Assembly: GCF_021655615.1 (NCBI RefSeq)
Contig: NZ_AP025245.1
Coordinates: 1,116,001 to 1,180,000 of the forward strand
Direction of reading: 5' to 3'
From: Acidianus sp. HS-5
GTDB taxonomy: Archaea > Thermoproteota > Thermoprotei_A > Sulfolobales > Sulfolobaceae
Length of the DNA: 64,000 nt
Shown: positions 44,826 to 53,690 of the stretch, in pieces
Position numbering within the stretch: the stretch's first letter is position 1
How the letters are laid out: each line of letters opens with the position of its first letter
Translations under genes and position numbers: made by a program
The notes under the pieces: model-generated
Told to the model about the DNA's origin: nothing
Databases searched by the model: none
Seen by the model: the letters and a program-made list of their open reading frames with translations, nothing else

Positions 44826-45713
44826 GTGAAAGTATTACTCGGAATACCAGATGAGAGAATCCCAATCTGGGAATTAGGTACACCATTGATGATTAATCAA
44901 CTTGTTTGGAACGATATTCCTTGGAGTAATGAAACGTGGGTGGATAGTGGCGGATATCAAATAATGGTTAAGGGATTTTCTCTTAACATTGATGCAGTAT
45001 TAAAGAAATATCTTTCCTTAAAAGCAGATAATTTCATGAGCCTAGATATACCATCGTTTTGCACAGATGTTAATGAGATCAATTTTAAGAATTTTGAATA
45101 TTTATACAGTAAAGTAAACGTAATGCCCATAATTCATGCTTATACTCCAGACGGTATTGAGAAGGCTGTAGAGTTTTACTCTCAATATACAGATAAGATA
45201 GCTTACGGAGGTATAGTACCACCTTCATTAAAAGGAAGCAAGAAGTTAGTAATCATGATTTACCATTACCTAAGGAGGAAAGTAAAATACCTTCATGTGC
45301 TAGGTGCAGGATCACCTTATATGCGAGAATTATTCTTCAATGCAGATAGTGTGGACACAGCTACTTACAGAATAAAAGCTAGTATGGGTCTTGTCATAAT
45401 TCCAGGAAAGGGTGAAAGATACGTAGGAGATAGAAAAATAGTATGGAAAGCAAAAAGGGCTACTACTGATGATATAAAGCTACTGTTGGACTTTCTAGAA
45501 AAGACTAAGTTTCCTTATAAAATAGATTTACAAAATTGGATTAGTAGAGCAATCATTAATGCATGGATATTAGTGAACTCGAAGTACGATGAGCATAATT
45601 ATTTAATAGACTTTTCAAGGAAAATTAATAAAATGGGTTCAGATTATCTAAAAGGAGAAATAGAGGAAATCTGCAATGCAATGTCCACCTCTTTCGGGTC
45701 CAGCAATAATTAA
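44826..45713 (+). CDS. tRNA-guanine transglycosylase-like (TGT/DpdA-like) protein
   Basis: This 295-aa TIM-barrel protein has the TGT words DSGGYQI (D40, base-recognition Asp), AYGGIVPP, YLHVLGAGSP and NADSVDTATY, where D177 aligns with the catalytic nucleophile of archaeal TGT. The zinc motif CxCxxC and the C-terminal domains of archaeal TgtA are absent, so it is roughly half its length. TGTs swap guanine for preQ0 in tRNA, and DpdA homologues do so in DNA. The start is GTG. It overlaps an archaeosine-synthase-core gene by 38 bp. It could be the N-terminal part of a split ArcS, or a DNA-directed enzyme. Confidence 0.75.
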   Translation: MKVLLGIPDERIPIWELGTPLMINQLVWNDIPWSNETWVDSGGYQIMVKGFSLNIDAVLKKYLSLKADNFMSLDIPSFCTDVNEINFKNFEYLYSKVNVMPIIHAYTPDGIEKAVEFYSQYTDKIAYGGIVPPSLKGSKKLVIMIYHYLRRKVKYLHVLGAGSPYMRELFFNADSVDTATYRIKASMGLVIIPGKGERYVGDRKIVWKAKRATTDDIKLLLDFLEKTKFPYKIDLQNWISRAIINAWILVNSKYDEHNYLIDFSRKINKMGSDYLKGEIEEICNAMSTSFGSSNN

Positions 45714-46200
45714 AAAGGAAGATCTTGATTTATTTAAACATCCTGTAGTTAGAAAATGGTATGATTTCTTCTTGGAAAACTGGAATTCTAATAAGAGGAT
45801 AGCATTTCTATTACCTTGTACTACAGTTAAGCCATATAACAGATCCCGTACTCATAAGTTAGCATATTCTATTGCAAGAGAAAAGGATTACATTCAATTT
45901 TATTCTGTATCAGAGCCCATGCTTCTAGTACCTAGAGAGTATGAGGATTGCTATCCTTTCAATTCCTATGATTATCCGCCGTCAATGATGACTGAAGAAG
46001 AGAAACAAGAATTTGTTGAACTTCTCTCTATTATGCTTAGGAAAATTTCTTCTCAACATGAAAGAATAGTTGCAGTACTTCCAAAGCATCATTACAATAT
46101 AGTTAGCAAAGCTTCAGAGAAAGCTAATATTAAAGTAGAGCTTCATCCTTACGGTAGGTTAGCTTTTAAGACCATAAGTTATGTACTAAAATCATTATGA
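45676..46200 (+). CDS. archaeosine synthase (ArcS/TgtA2) core-domain protein
   Basis: This 174-aa protein has the ArcS signature PC-x3-KPY-x2-S-x2-H (P47, C48, K52, P53, Y54, S57, H60) followed by VPREYEDCYPFNSYDYPP, the DUF5591-type core. In euryarchaeal ArcS this domain attaches lysine to preQ0 after the TGT-like domain. Here it is a separate gene without PUA domain, overlapping the TGT-like gene by 38 bp, so the pair looks like a split ArcS. It ends 43 bp before the HerA-like operon. The target may be tRNA or, given the neighbours, DNA; this cannot be decided from sequence. Confidence 0.75.
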   Translation: MQCPPLSGPAIIKKEDLDLFKHPVVRKWYDFFLENWNSNKRIAFLLPCTTVKPYNRSRTHKLAYSIAREKDYIQFYSVSEPMLLVPREYEDCYPFNSYDYPPSMMTEEEKQEFVELLSIMLRKISSQHERIVAVLPKHHYNIVSKASEKANIKVELHPYGRLAFKTISYVLKSL

Positions 46201-46242
46201 CGGCCTTGTGTCTTTTATTTAATCTTTATTAACTTATTAATC

Positions 46243-47862
46243 ATGCTAGCAGAAGGAAAAACGATAGGAATAGTACTACAAAAAAGTGAAGCTAACTCTA
46301 TTCAAGGATTGTTGACTCCTGAATACGAAGTAAGTCCTGGGCAATTATTCCTTATTAAGGATAATAATAAGTTGTCATTATCTAGATTAGAGAATTTTGA
46401 ATACATCAACGAATTTTATGATGAAAAAATTCCTATAGTAAAAAACATTCTTTCAGACAATGCTTCCTTTGATTTACTAAACATGAATACTGCGATAAAA
46501 GCCGAAATGAGTATAATTAAAAGATATGGTCATAATTCTTCTCCTTTGCCTGGATCTTTGATAAAGACACTTCCAGAAGAAAAGGATGAGAATTTCTTAG
46601 CGGAATTTTACAGTATAAAAAGCGCAGCAGAATATATAAGATATGGCAAGCTTGCAGGTTCTGATATACCGCTATTATTGGATCTTAACGCAGTTACCAT
46701 GCACATAGGAATATTTGGAGAAACTGGAAGCGGTAAAAGTTACGATATGAGGTATCTAATTTATCTATTCTCTAATCTAAAAATAATGGGAAAGAACACT
46801 GCACTTCCCATGATAATAATTGATGCTAATGGAGACTATGCTGATTTTGCTACTATTAATATGGATTTAGTTTCAGGAGGTAGGAAATGGGTTAGAAAAT
46901 ATGTAATAAGAGAACCCAAAAATGATACGGAAAACAGGTTAACCATAGATTTAAGCCTGTTTACTCCAAAGGATCTTGCAGATTTTATTATTTCTCTTAA
47001 ATATGGTGGAAATGAAGTGAATTCTCTACAGTCAAATTTACTGGATTACATTATTTCACAACATGATCAAAAAGAATATAATAACTTGTTGGGAAAGGAA
47101 GAAGGAATAAGTCTAATTCAACAAGAGATTTCATCAAATCAAAGTCTTAAAGAATTGGGTTTCAGCACAAGTACTGCAAGAGCTGTAATAAGTGCGTTAG
47201 AAATTTTTAAAGATAGAATAGTAAAAAGATACAAATTAGTAAGTAACTCATCATCTATAAACGAATCAGTCCTTGATATAACATGGAAAGAAAAAGGTTT
47301 GGCAATAATTGACTTTTCAGCCGACGGCTCTCCAGGAGTTGATATACCTACTAAACAATTGATAGTGAGTTACATATCAAGGCTTTTATTAAATTACTTA
47401 ACTAAGGCAAAATACTCAGGTTCGCAAAGACTTATTGCTTTTGTAATAGAAGAGGCTCAAAATTACATCCCTTCAAATGACTATCCAATTTCTGCAAACA
47501 TAACTAAGGAATCTCTAGTAACTCTTGCAACGCAAGGAAGGAAATTCGGAGTTTCTTTGTTTCTAGTAAGTCAAAGGCCAGCATTTGTAGACAAGTACGT
47601 ACTATCAATGTTAAATACGTTCTTCTTCCACAGGATATATCATGAGGATCTAAAGTACGTTATGTCTGCATCAGGAGGACTTCCGGAATCGCTTGCAAAG
47701 GGGTTAACTTCACTAGACACAGGATATGTTATAGTTTCGGGGTTAATCTCAGCACTTAAAGTTCCAGCTTTAGTGAGAATACCTTGGGATTCTAGGTTAG
47801 GATCATACGCAGGAAGCGTGGAAAGAATTGATAGGGTTTTAATTGAAGATTCATCTAAATGA
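46243..47862 (+). CDS. HerA-like hexameric DNA translocase ATPase
   Basis: The N-terminus of this 539-aa protein resembles a HAS-barrel (GKTIGIVLQKSEANSIQG). Walker A is GETGSGKS at 159-166, Walker B is LIAFVIEEAQNYIP with E403/E404, and sensor and Arg-finger regions are ATQGRKFGVSLFLVSQRP and NTFFFHRI. HerA forms a hexamer that pumps DNA and works with the NurA nuclease. Here a NurA-like gene lies three genes downstream. The gene has a TTTATTTAAT box about 25 bp upstream, so it probably leads its own operon. It is not next to mre11 and rad50, unlike the standard repair herA. Confidence 0.88.
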   Translation: MLAEGKTIGIVLQKSEANSIQGLLTPEYEVSPGQLFLIKDNNKLSLSRLENFEYINEFYDEKIPIVKNILSDNASFDLLNMNTAIKAEMSIIKRYGHNSSPLPGSLIKTLPEEKDENFLAEFYSIKSAAEYIRYGKLAGSDIPLLLDLNAVTMHIGIFGETGSGKSYDMRYLIYLFSNLKIMGKNTALPMIIIDANGDYADFATINMDLVSGGRKWVRKYVIREPKNDTENRLTIDLSLFTPKDLADFIISLKYGGNEVNSLQSNLLDYIISQHDQKEYNNLLGKEEGISLIQQEISSNQSLKELGFSTSTARAVISALEIFKDRIVKRYKLVSNSSSINESVLDITWKEKGLAIIDFSADGSPGVDIPTKQLIVSYISRLLLNYLTKAKYSGSQRLIAFVIEEAQNYIPSNDYPISANITKESLVTLATQGRKFGVSLFLVSQRPAFVDKYVLSMLNTFFFHRIYHEDLKYVMSASGGLPESLAKGLTSLDTGYVIVSGLISALKVPALVRIPWDSRLGSYAGSVERIDRVLIEDSSK

Positions 47863-50800
47863 CTTGCAATTATCGAATAAGTGAGACTGCAGCAGACTCA
47901 AAATCCTTTTATGATTTATACTTATGTATATCATCTAAGACAAGATATATAGATAGGCTAAACTTCTTTAGGCAAATAGGCTGGGAACTAAAAAGGCTTG
48001 AATCTCCTAGAGAGTCTCCAGAAATAATTGCGGTACTAGCAGATTGGGGTCAAGGCAAAACCAGTTTCTTCAACATCATAGAGGAAGCGTTAAAAGCTAG
48101 AGATATTAAAATATATAAAGAATCTTTTGTAAATATACTTAAAAAAGAAAAAGGAGATTTAACTTTTCTTTCTGATTATAAAGTAGCATTAATCGATGAG
48201 ATGGAGTCGGGAGTAGATTTTGCGGTATATAGGCAATATCAGGATTATATAAGAGATTTTTGGGTTTCGATAAAAGAACTTGCCAATTCTAAAGGCGAAA
48301 ATATTATTTATCTTTCAACTACTCCAAGTGCTTATTCAAAGGTATTCGGAATAGGAGGTCAAATAAATTCGCTATTTCCAGAGACTTACTATTCGTTTAT
48401 ACAAAGGATAAAGACGATTCAAATAATGCCTCCATCTAAGTTAGAATTTCTAGCAATGGTTGATTGCCTCTTAGATTATAATAATAAAAACAAGGACGTC
48501 TTACAATATCTCGATTTGCCTTACTGGGTAATAGGCCAAGAAAGAAGGAAGTATGCCAGGTTCTTTAATGACATACTTTGTAAATCCTTTGACTTTAAGG
48601 ATCCAATAGATCAGTTATTTAAAGAAATTTCTGCAGCTACAGATCTGAACGATGAAGGAGAAACTCTGAGGAGTTCAGTTTTTGAAATCGAAAGCAAGAT
48701 GGATAAGGAGGAAATAAAGAAATTTCATAAGGTTTTGTTAAGCAGAATTTTTACAGATAAAAATCTAATTATAAAAGAACTAGACGGGCATATAGTTAAA
48801 GGCTTTTTAGTAGATTTTCCGAGTTGGGTTGAAGTAACTAAGGATTATAAAATACCTCATGATGTGGAAGATTTTCTAATATTTTATTCAGATTCAGAGG
48901 AATTCGATAAAAGCGTGAATGTGTTTATATCAAGTGATATAAACAAAGTTATCTATGAAGGTATTAATGTAGATTTATCGGATGTTTATAAGAAATTGAA
49001 GGTTAAATCGAAAGGTGAAGCTTACGCTTTAGATTGGGGATATTATGAATCATTAGTAAATACTAATGTTGGAGGGCTAATCATAGATTTTAAGAGCAGA
49101 GAAATAAAAGAAAAGGCACTAAAATTCGTTAATGATAATCTATTGAATATAGAAAAAGAAGTAGATGCTTTTATAGTTTTTCTGAAAGAGATTGGCTTAA
49201 AATTTAATCAAAGATACGTAACTAAAAATATTAGAATCCTTGAATGTGATTTAGGAAATTCTGTTATAGCGAATTTGATTATCTATAAACCTATAGGAGA
49301 GGAAAACATAAGCGAAATATTAAAGGGCTATGAAGGAATAATTCATGGTATAGTATTTCTAGACAAAAGTAATGAGGATCTAAGTAAATATTCCATAGTC
49401 CAAACCGAAGTGGAATTATTTACTCCAATTAAAAGGCAACTGCTTTATTTACTGTTCGCTAATTTAAATCCAGATATAACTAGAGTAAGGAAAGATGTAC
49501 TAGATATAAAATTAGGTGAACTAAAGAGGACAGCAAATGATATATTAAATAAAATATTGCAGAAAATTGTAATTCAGCAATTACCTTTAACCAAGGGAAA
49601 CAAAAGACCAATGCAGTCTTTAAACTGGATACTATTTTCTCCTTCAATATATCCTGACAAGTATCAGAATGTATTTATGAAAGTGAACGAGATAGTAAAC
49701 GAGAAATTTAGAATATTTGGAAGTAAACAATTTCATTTAGAAGATATAGAGACTGCAACAGTGCTGAAGGAAGATATAATTTCTTATCTTTCTGAGAACG
49801 GAATAATAAACTCTAAAGGAGGAGAAATAATATATTATGATGATTTAGCAGGGCAAAGAATTAAGGAATTTTCATCTACCCTTGTAGGCTATCTAAAGCA
49901 GAAGAATTTAAACGTGGAAAGTTTAATTGCCGAATATATTTATTATTTAAGCGAAGTAAAGAATGTTAAGCCAAAGTTAATTCAAATTGCTGGAAAAATT
50001 TTCGGGAAATCATCTACGGTAGAATTTTTATTATACTCAGCTGTTACAACAGGAGAAATAATAAATTATGTAGATGATAAAGATAAACTAACTAAGGAAC
50101 TCATAGATTATATAAATAAAAATATTGGGGAAATTAATTCAGAGAATTTAAATGAAGGCTATTTTATTACTGTTAAGAAAAGGGATTCTGGAATTAGAAG
50201 CTTAAAAGACATGAAAGACTCTATTAATGAATATTATAATCAGCTTAAACTCGCAATTAAAAACAAGGATTATAAGAACCAATTAAGGCTTTCATTTCTG
50301 ATATTAACTTTGTATTCATTATTTAAGGAGTTTGTAAATGACACTATAGAAGCCCAGAACGAAATTAATAAGATTAAATCTTATATGATGTCAAAACTTA
50401 ACGTAATAATGAAAGCTAAGAGACTTTTAGGTATTAATGAAGATATAGAAGAAGAAAAGGAAGTTAAAGATATTATGGAATATTTAGACAGTAATAAGTT
50501 ATTAAATGAGATTTATGACCTTTTAGAAAGAGTAAACAAAGTAAAAAGAAACGAGGAGTTAATGAATTTCATTGACAGTATAAAGAAAATATCTGGTAAC
50601 GAGGATAACGATAACTTATTCCTTATTGCTTGGGAAGTATATAAGGCGAGCATAGACGGTACCCCCTTACCTTTCTTCGACGAATTAAAAAATACTACAA
50701 TTTACAGATATAGCGAAAGACTTAGGGATATAAGTTCAAATATCATGAGGCTTCAAGCAGAGATTGAATCTATAGAGAAAATTAACCCTGAAGTAAATAA

Positions 50801-50885
50801 ACTAAGACAAGAAATAAATAATCAAAGAAAACAAATTAATGAATTAATAAAAACTATAAAAGGTGAGTTGAACGAATTTAGTTGA
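47859..50885 (+). CDS. large P-loop ATPase with C-terminal coiled coil
   Basis: This 1008-aa protein has Walker A ADWGQGKTSF at residues 61-70 (G64 to T68), Walker B KVALIDEMESG with D112/E113, and a sensor-like IIYLSTTPSAYSK. The N-terminal ATPase (about 40-290) is therefore complete and resembles Orc/STAND or BrxC-like modules more than Rad50. The middle (300-830) is unknown. The last 150 residues form heptad helices ending NPEVNKLRQEINNQRKQINE. It has no zinc hook. It overlaps the herA-like stop by 4 bp. I propose a sensor or DNA-gripping subunit of the operon. Confidence 0.75.
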   Translation: MTCNYRISETAADSKSFYDLYLCISSKTRYIDRLNFFRQIGWELKRLESPRESPEIIAVLADWGQGKTSFFNIIEEALKARDIKIYKESFVNILKKEKGDLTFLSDYKVALIDEMESGVDFAVYRQYQDYIRDFWVSIKELANSKGENIIYLSTTPSAYSKVFGIGGQINSLFPETYYSFIQRIKTIQIMPPSKLEFLAMVDCLLDYNNKNKDVLQYLDLPYWVIGQERRKYARFFNDILCKSFDFKDPIDQLFKEISAATDLNDEGETLRSSVFEIESKMDKEEIKKFHKVLLSRIFTDKNLIIKELDGHIVKGFLVDFPSWVEVTKDYKIPHDVEDFLIFYSDSEEFDKSVNVFISSDINKVIYEGINVDLSDVYKKLKVKSKGEAYALDWGYYESLVNTNVGGLIIDFKSREIKEKALKFVNDNLLNIEKEVDAFIVFLKEIGLKFNQRYVTKNIRILECDLGNSVIANLIIYKPIGEENISEILKGYEGIIHGIVFLDKSNEDLSKYSIVQTEVELFTPIKRQLLYLLFANLNPDITRVRKDVLDIKLGELKRTANDILNKILQKIVIQQLPLTKGNKRPMQSLNWILFSPSIYPDKYQNVFMKVNEIVNEKFRIFGSKQFHLEDIETATVLKEDIISYLSENGIINSKGGEIIYYDDLAGQRIKEFSSTLVGYLKQKNLNVESLIAEYIYYLSEVKNVKPKLIQIAGKIFGKSSTVEFLLYSAVTTGEIINYVDDKDKLTKELIDYINKNIGEINSENLNEGYFITVKKRDSGIRSLKDMKDSINEYYNQLKLAIKNKDYKNQLRLSFLILTLYSLFKEFVNDTIEAQNEINKIKSYMMSKLNVIMKAKRLLGINEDIEEEKEVKDIMEYLDSNKLLNEIYDLLERVNKVKRNEELMNFIDSIKKISGNEDNDNLFLIAWEVYKASIDGTPLPFFDELKNTTIYRYSERLRDISSNIMRLQAEIESIEKINPEVNKLRQEINNQRKQINELIKTIKGELNEFS

Positions 50886-50886
50886 T

Positions 50887-51540
50887 TTGTTACTTAAAAT
50901 TCAAAATGAGAAAAACTCATTAGACTGGGAAAAACTTAAAAAAGAATACTCTGAACAAGGAGAAATAATAAAGTCCCTTGACTCGTTAGTTTCAAAAATT
51001 AGTATAATAAAACAAGAGCTAAAAAGATGTTCTTTGCCAGAAGTTAGTGAAGAATGCACGACAATTAAGGATTATTTAGTTAAGGCTAAAAGCGTTGATT
51101 CACCTAACGAAATTGCTTCTTATGTGACCGGTGCGTATGAGGAGCTTAAACATTGTTTAAAATTATCTGAAGATATTATAAGGGATAAAATACAAAAATA
51201 TAAGGAAAAGATAGATGAGAATAATAGAAAACTTAAAACCTATCTTAAAATATTCCTAACAATATTAGGTGAATCAAAAGACTTGAGATTATTTGAAACT
51301 ACGGATGACCTTGAAGACTTAGAAATAAACGCTAAAAAATCAGAAGAAGAAGCCAGAAAAATTTACGATGAACTTAGAGAAAAGTTATCAAAATTAAATA
51401 TAGATAGTAAAAAGCTTGATATCCTACTTTCCTTATTAGATCAAGGTCAAGTGACTATAACTAAGCGCAATAGTAAAGATGTGATAGAATTATTAAACTT
51501 TCTTGCAGAAAAAGGAATAATAATCACGGTGAAAATTTGA
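50887..51540 (+). CDS. coiled-coil protein of the HerA-NurA operon
   Basis: This 217-aa, highly charged, mostly helical protein has heptad repeats at about 5-50 and 95-175 and a small C-terminal domain TKRNSKDVIELLNFLAEKGIII, which may be a winged helix or an oligomerisation module. No catalytic motif is visible. It starts at TTG 2 nt after the ATPase stop and overlaps the nuclease gene by 4 bp. A bridging role between the large ATPase and the nuclease is plausible but inferred. Confidence 0.65.
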   Translation: MLLKIQNEKNSLDWEKLKKEYSEQGEIIKSLDSLVSKISIIKQELKRCSLPEVSEECTTIKDYLVKAKSVDSPNEIASYVTGAYEELKHCLKLSEDIIRDKIQKYKEKIDENNRKLKTYLKIFLTILGESKDLRLFETTDDLEDLEINAKKSEEEARKIYDELREKLSKLNIDSKKLDILLSLLDQGQVTITKRNSKDVIELLNFLAEKGIIITVKI

Positions 51541-52538
51541 GTTCAATTTTACATAAGATAAGAAAGTTAGCAGAAGAAGAGGACGAGAAAGCTAGGAAAA
51601 TAGATACAATACTCTCTTTAGTAACAGAGGATATATATTATGGTAATTCTGATTTAGAATTTTTATCTATTAATAAGATGAAAACTCATCATTTAGCTTG
51701 TGCTGTTGACGGTAGTAAGTATCAATTAGATGTAGGAGATTTTTCATTGATTATTGCAAGAGCAGTAAAAGTTAAAGGAATTTTAGAAAATGAAGGCAAG
51801 AAAATTCCTCCAGACGTTAAAGAGGATGTTAAACTTGAAGATAACTATTACGGGGAAGATAAGGTAAGTAAAGACGCTATTCTTTTAATGTTAACGTTGG
51901 AAACTGAAATTTTAAGTTCATGTTCTGATTGTGATATAATTTTTATTGACGGTCCTATTATAGATCCTCCCACCTATGATGAGAACGATGAAGATTTAAA
52001 GAGATTTCATGAAGCCAGAAAGCTAGTAATTTCTAACAATGATAAAATTATAGGTATAGTGAAGAGATTTGCCCAAAGATTTCTAATAAGCAAATTAATT
52101 AATGAAGGCTATGCGCAACTAATTGAGGCAAGAGAAAGTTACGTAGTTCAAAGTCTATTTTACAAACTTAGGCAGAAATTAGAGGACTATAAGAACCCTA
52201 GATTCTTGGGTTGGATATCTTGGAATGATATTTTTTCTTCAAAATATACGACTGATTTAGCAGGTTTAGGTAAAGCATATGTGAAGTATAATGTAAAAAT
52301 GTATTCTGGATATTTCCAAGAAAATGCTATATCTCCAGTAGCAAGGATTGATGTATTAAAGCCTGACAATGAGAAACTAGCATATATTGCTACGTGGAGC
52401 TATCAAGGAATAAATGAAGTCACAATTTTAAATAAGTTAGCAGATGATATATCTAACGTAAGTAAGGCTGAAGCCGAAGCGTACTTAAAGTTACTTGTTT
52501 CGGCAAGAAAAACGCTACCAATGATGAGAAAGGCTTAA
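51537..52538 (+). CDS. NurA-like nuclease
   Basis: This 333-aa protein has the NurA pattern: the first acidic motif CAVDGSKYQLDVG (D58), IIFIDGPIIDPP (D138), and a C-terminal INEVTILNKLAD region with AYLKLLVSARKTLP. NurA is a 5'-3' exo- and single-strand endonuclease activated by HerA. The TTG start is fixed by GGTGA at 51528-51532, 4 nt upstream, and by the TTGA overlap with the coiled-coil gene. Its partner HerA-like gene opens the same operon. It diverges from canonical NurA, so activity should not be assumed. Confidence 0.8.
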   Translation: MSSILHKIRKLAEEEDEKARKIDTILSLVTEDIYYGNSDLEFLSINKMKTHHLACAVDGSKYQLDVGDFSLIIARAVKVKGILENEGKKIPPDVKEDVKLEDNYYGEDKVSKDAILLMLTLETEILSSCSDCDIIFIDGPIIDPPTYDENDEDLKRFHEARKLVISNNDKIIGIVKRFAQRFLISKLINEGYAQLIEARESYVVQSLFYKLRQKLEDYKNPRFLGWISWNDIFSSKYTTDLAGLGKAYVKYNVKMYSGYFQENAISPVARIDVLKPDNEKLAYIATWSYQGINEVTILNKLADDISNVSKAEAEAYLKLLVSARKTLPMMRKA

Positions 52539-52583
52539 AGATTGATGAAATATCCTAGTCCAACTGAGGTTAATCATTTTTAA

Positions 52584-53690
52584 ATGGACATATCATTTTT
52601 ATTCGTGGATAATAGAAAGCTATTTGCAGACGCATTATTTTTAATAATGAAGAAAAGTCTTTCTCCAGAGAGAGCTTTCGATATTGCGTTTAAAAAATAT
52701 ATGCAGGGTAATAGGAAAGAGCTATACAAGGAATTCCTGGAATATATTAAAAAATATTTATATGCAAGAAACGTGTATCCTGGTATAAGCCCTAGAGAAG
52801 TTGATATGAGCATAAATCCAGATCCAATGTTATCTTTTCCTAAGTGGATATTTGAAAGACTTTATGCACTTTTAGGAGAAGAAGGCATCAAGGGAATATA
52901 TAACCATAAAATTTGGGTAAGGGTTAATGAATTAAAGGCAAGCACTGATGCTGTTATTAAATCGTTAGATTCTGAAGGATATAAAGCGAAGAGGACTGAA
53001 ATAGAATTTTTATTGGAGATAGAAAATACTGATAAACGTGTCTCAGAGTCTGCTGCGTTTAAGGAAGGTCTTTTAGTACCTCAAGATAAATCAAGCGTTC
53101 TTGCTGTGCTGACATTAGACCCAAAACCTTATGATAAAATTTTAGAAATAGGTTCTGCCCCTGGAGTAAAGTCTTCTCTAATTCAGCAGTTAACAAAAGA
53201 TAAATCATATCTTATTTCAATAGACATCTCAGAAAATAGAATAATACAGCAGAAGAAATTAATGAGAAAATGGGATGTAAGCAATGTTGAGCTAATAGTA
53301 GCTGATGCATTACATTTACCAATAAGGAAAATTGATAAGGTATTTATTGATGCGCCTTGCAGTAATAGCGGTACAATAAACGTTGATCCTTCTGTAATAT
53401 TACGCTTGAATAAGAGGAAAATTAACGAACTCTCCTCAATTCAAGTAGGAATTCTTAGAGAAGTTAGTAAACTAAAAACTCAAGTAGTTTACATAACATG
53501 CTCCTTATTTCCAGAGGAAGGAGAAAAAGTTGTAGAAAGATTTGAAAGAAATCTAGTTAATCTTCCTAATAAAGGTCATGAAGGTTATAAGAAAAGTAGG
53601 GTATGGTTAAGAGTGTTCAGAACTTATCCTCATAAGGACTTTTCTGAAGGATTCTTTATTGCAAAGCTGGACTTTTCATCTCTTCGATAG
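52584..53690 (+). CDS. NOL1/NOP2/Sun family RNA m5C methyltransferase
   Basis: The N-terminal region of this 368-aa protein (NusB-like helices, then a short RNA-binding part) precedes a Rossmann methyltransferase. Motif I is EIGSAPGVKSS, the motif IV cysteine is C259 in DAPCSNSG, and the motif VI catalytic Cys is C306 in YITCSLFPEEGEKV. It methylates C5 of cytosine in tRNA or rRNA; the exact site is unknown. It starts 45 bp after the NurA-like gene with no strong Shine-Dalgarno, so membership in that operon is uncertain. Its end overlaps the convergent treT gene by 35 bp. Confidence 0.88.
   Translation: MDISFLFVDNRKLFADALFLIMKKSLSPERAFDIAFKKYMQGNRKELYKEFLEYIKKYLYARNVYPGISPREVDMSINPDPMLSFPKWIFERLYALLGEEGIKGIYNHKIWVRVNELKASTDAVIKSLDSEGYKAKRTEIEFLLEIENTDKRVSESAAFKEGLLVPQDKSSVLAVLTLDPKPYDKILEIGSAPGVKSSLIQQLTKDKSYLISIDISENRIIQQKKLMRKWDVSNVELIVADALHLPIRKIDKVFIDAPCSNSGTINVDPSVILRLNKRKINELSSIQVGILREVSKLKTQVVYITCSLFPEEGEKVVERFERNLVNLPNKGHEGYKKSRVWLRVFRTYPHKDFSEGFFIAKLDFSSLR

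Noticed and set aside
52542..52583. Half C/D motif TTGATGA-15 nt-CTGA between the NurA-like and RNA methyltransferase genes
   Set aside because: No C' or second D box follows; only one guide could exist and the pattern is common by chance.
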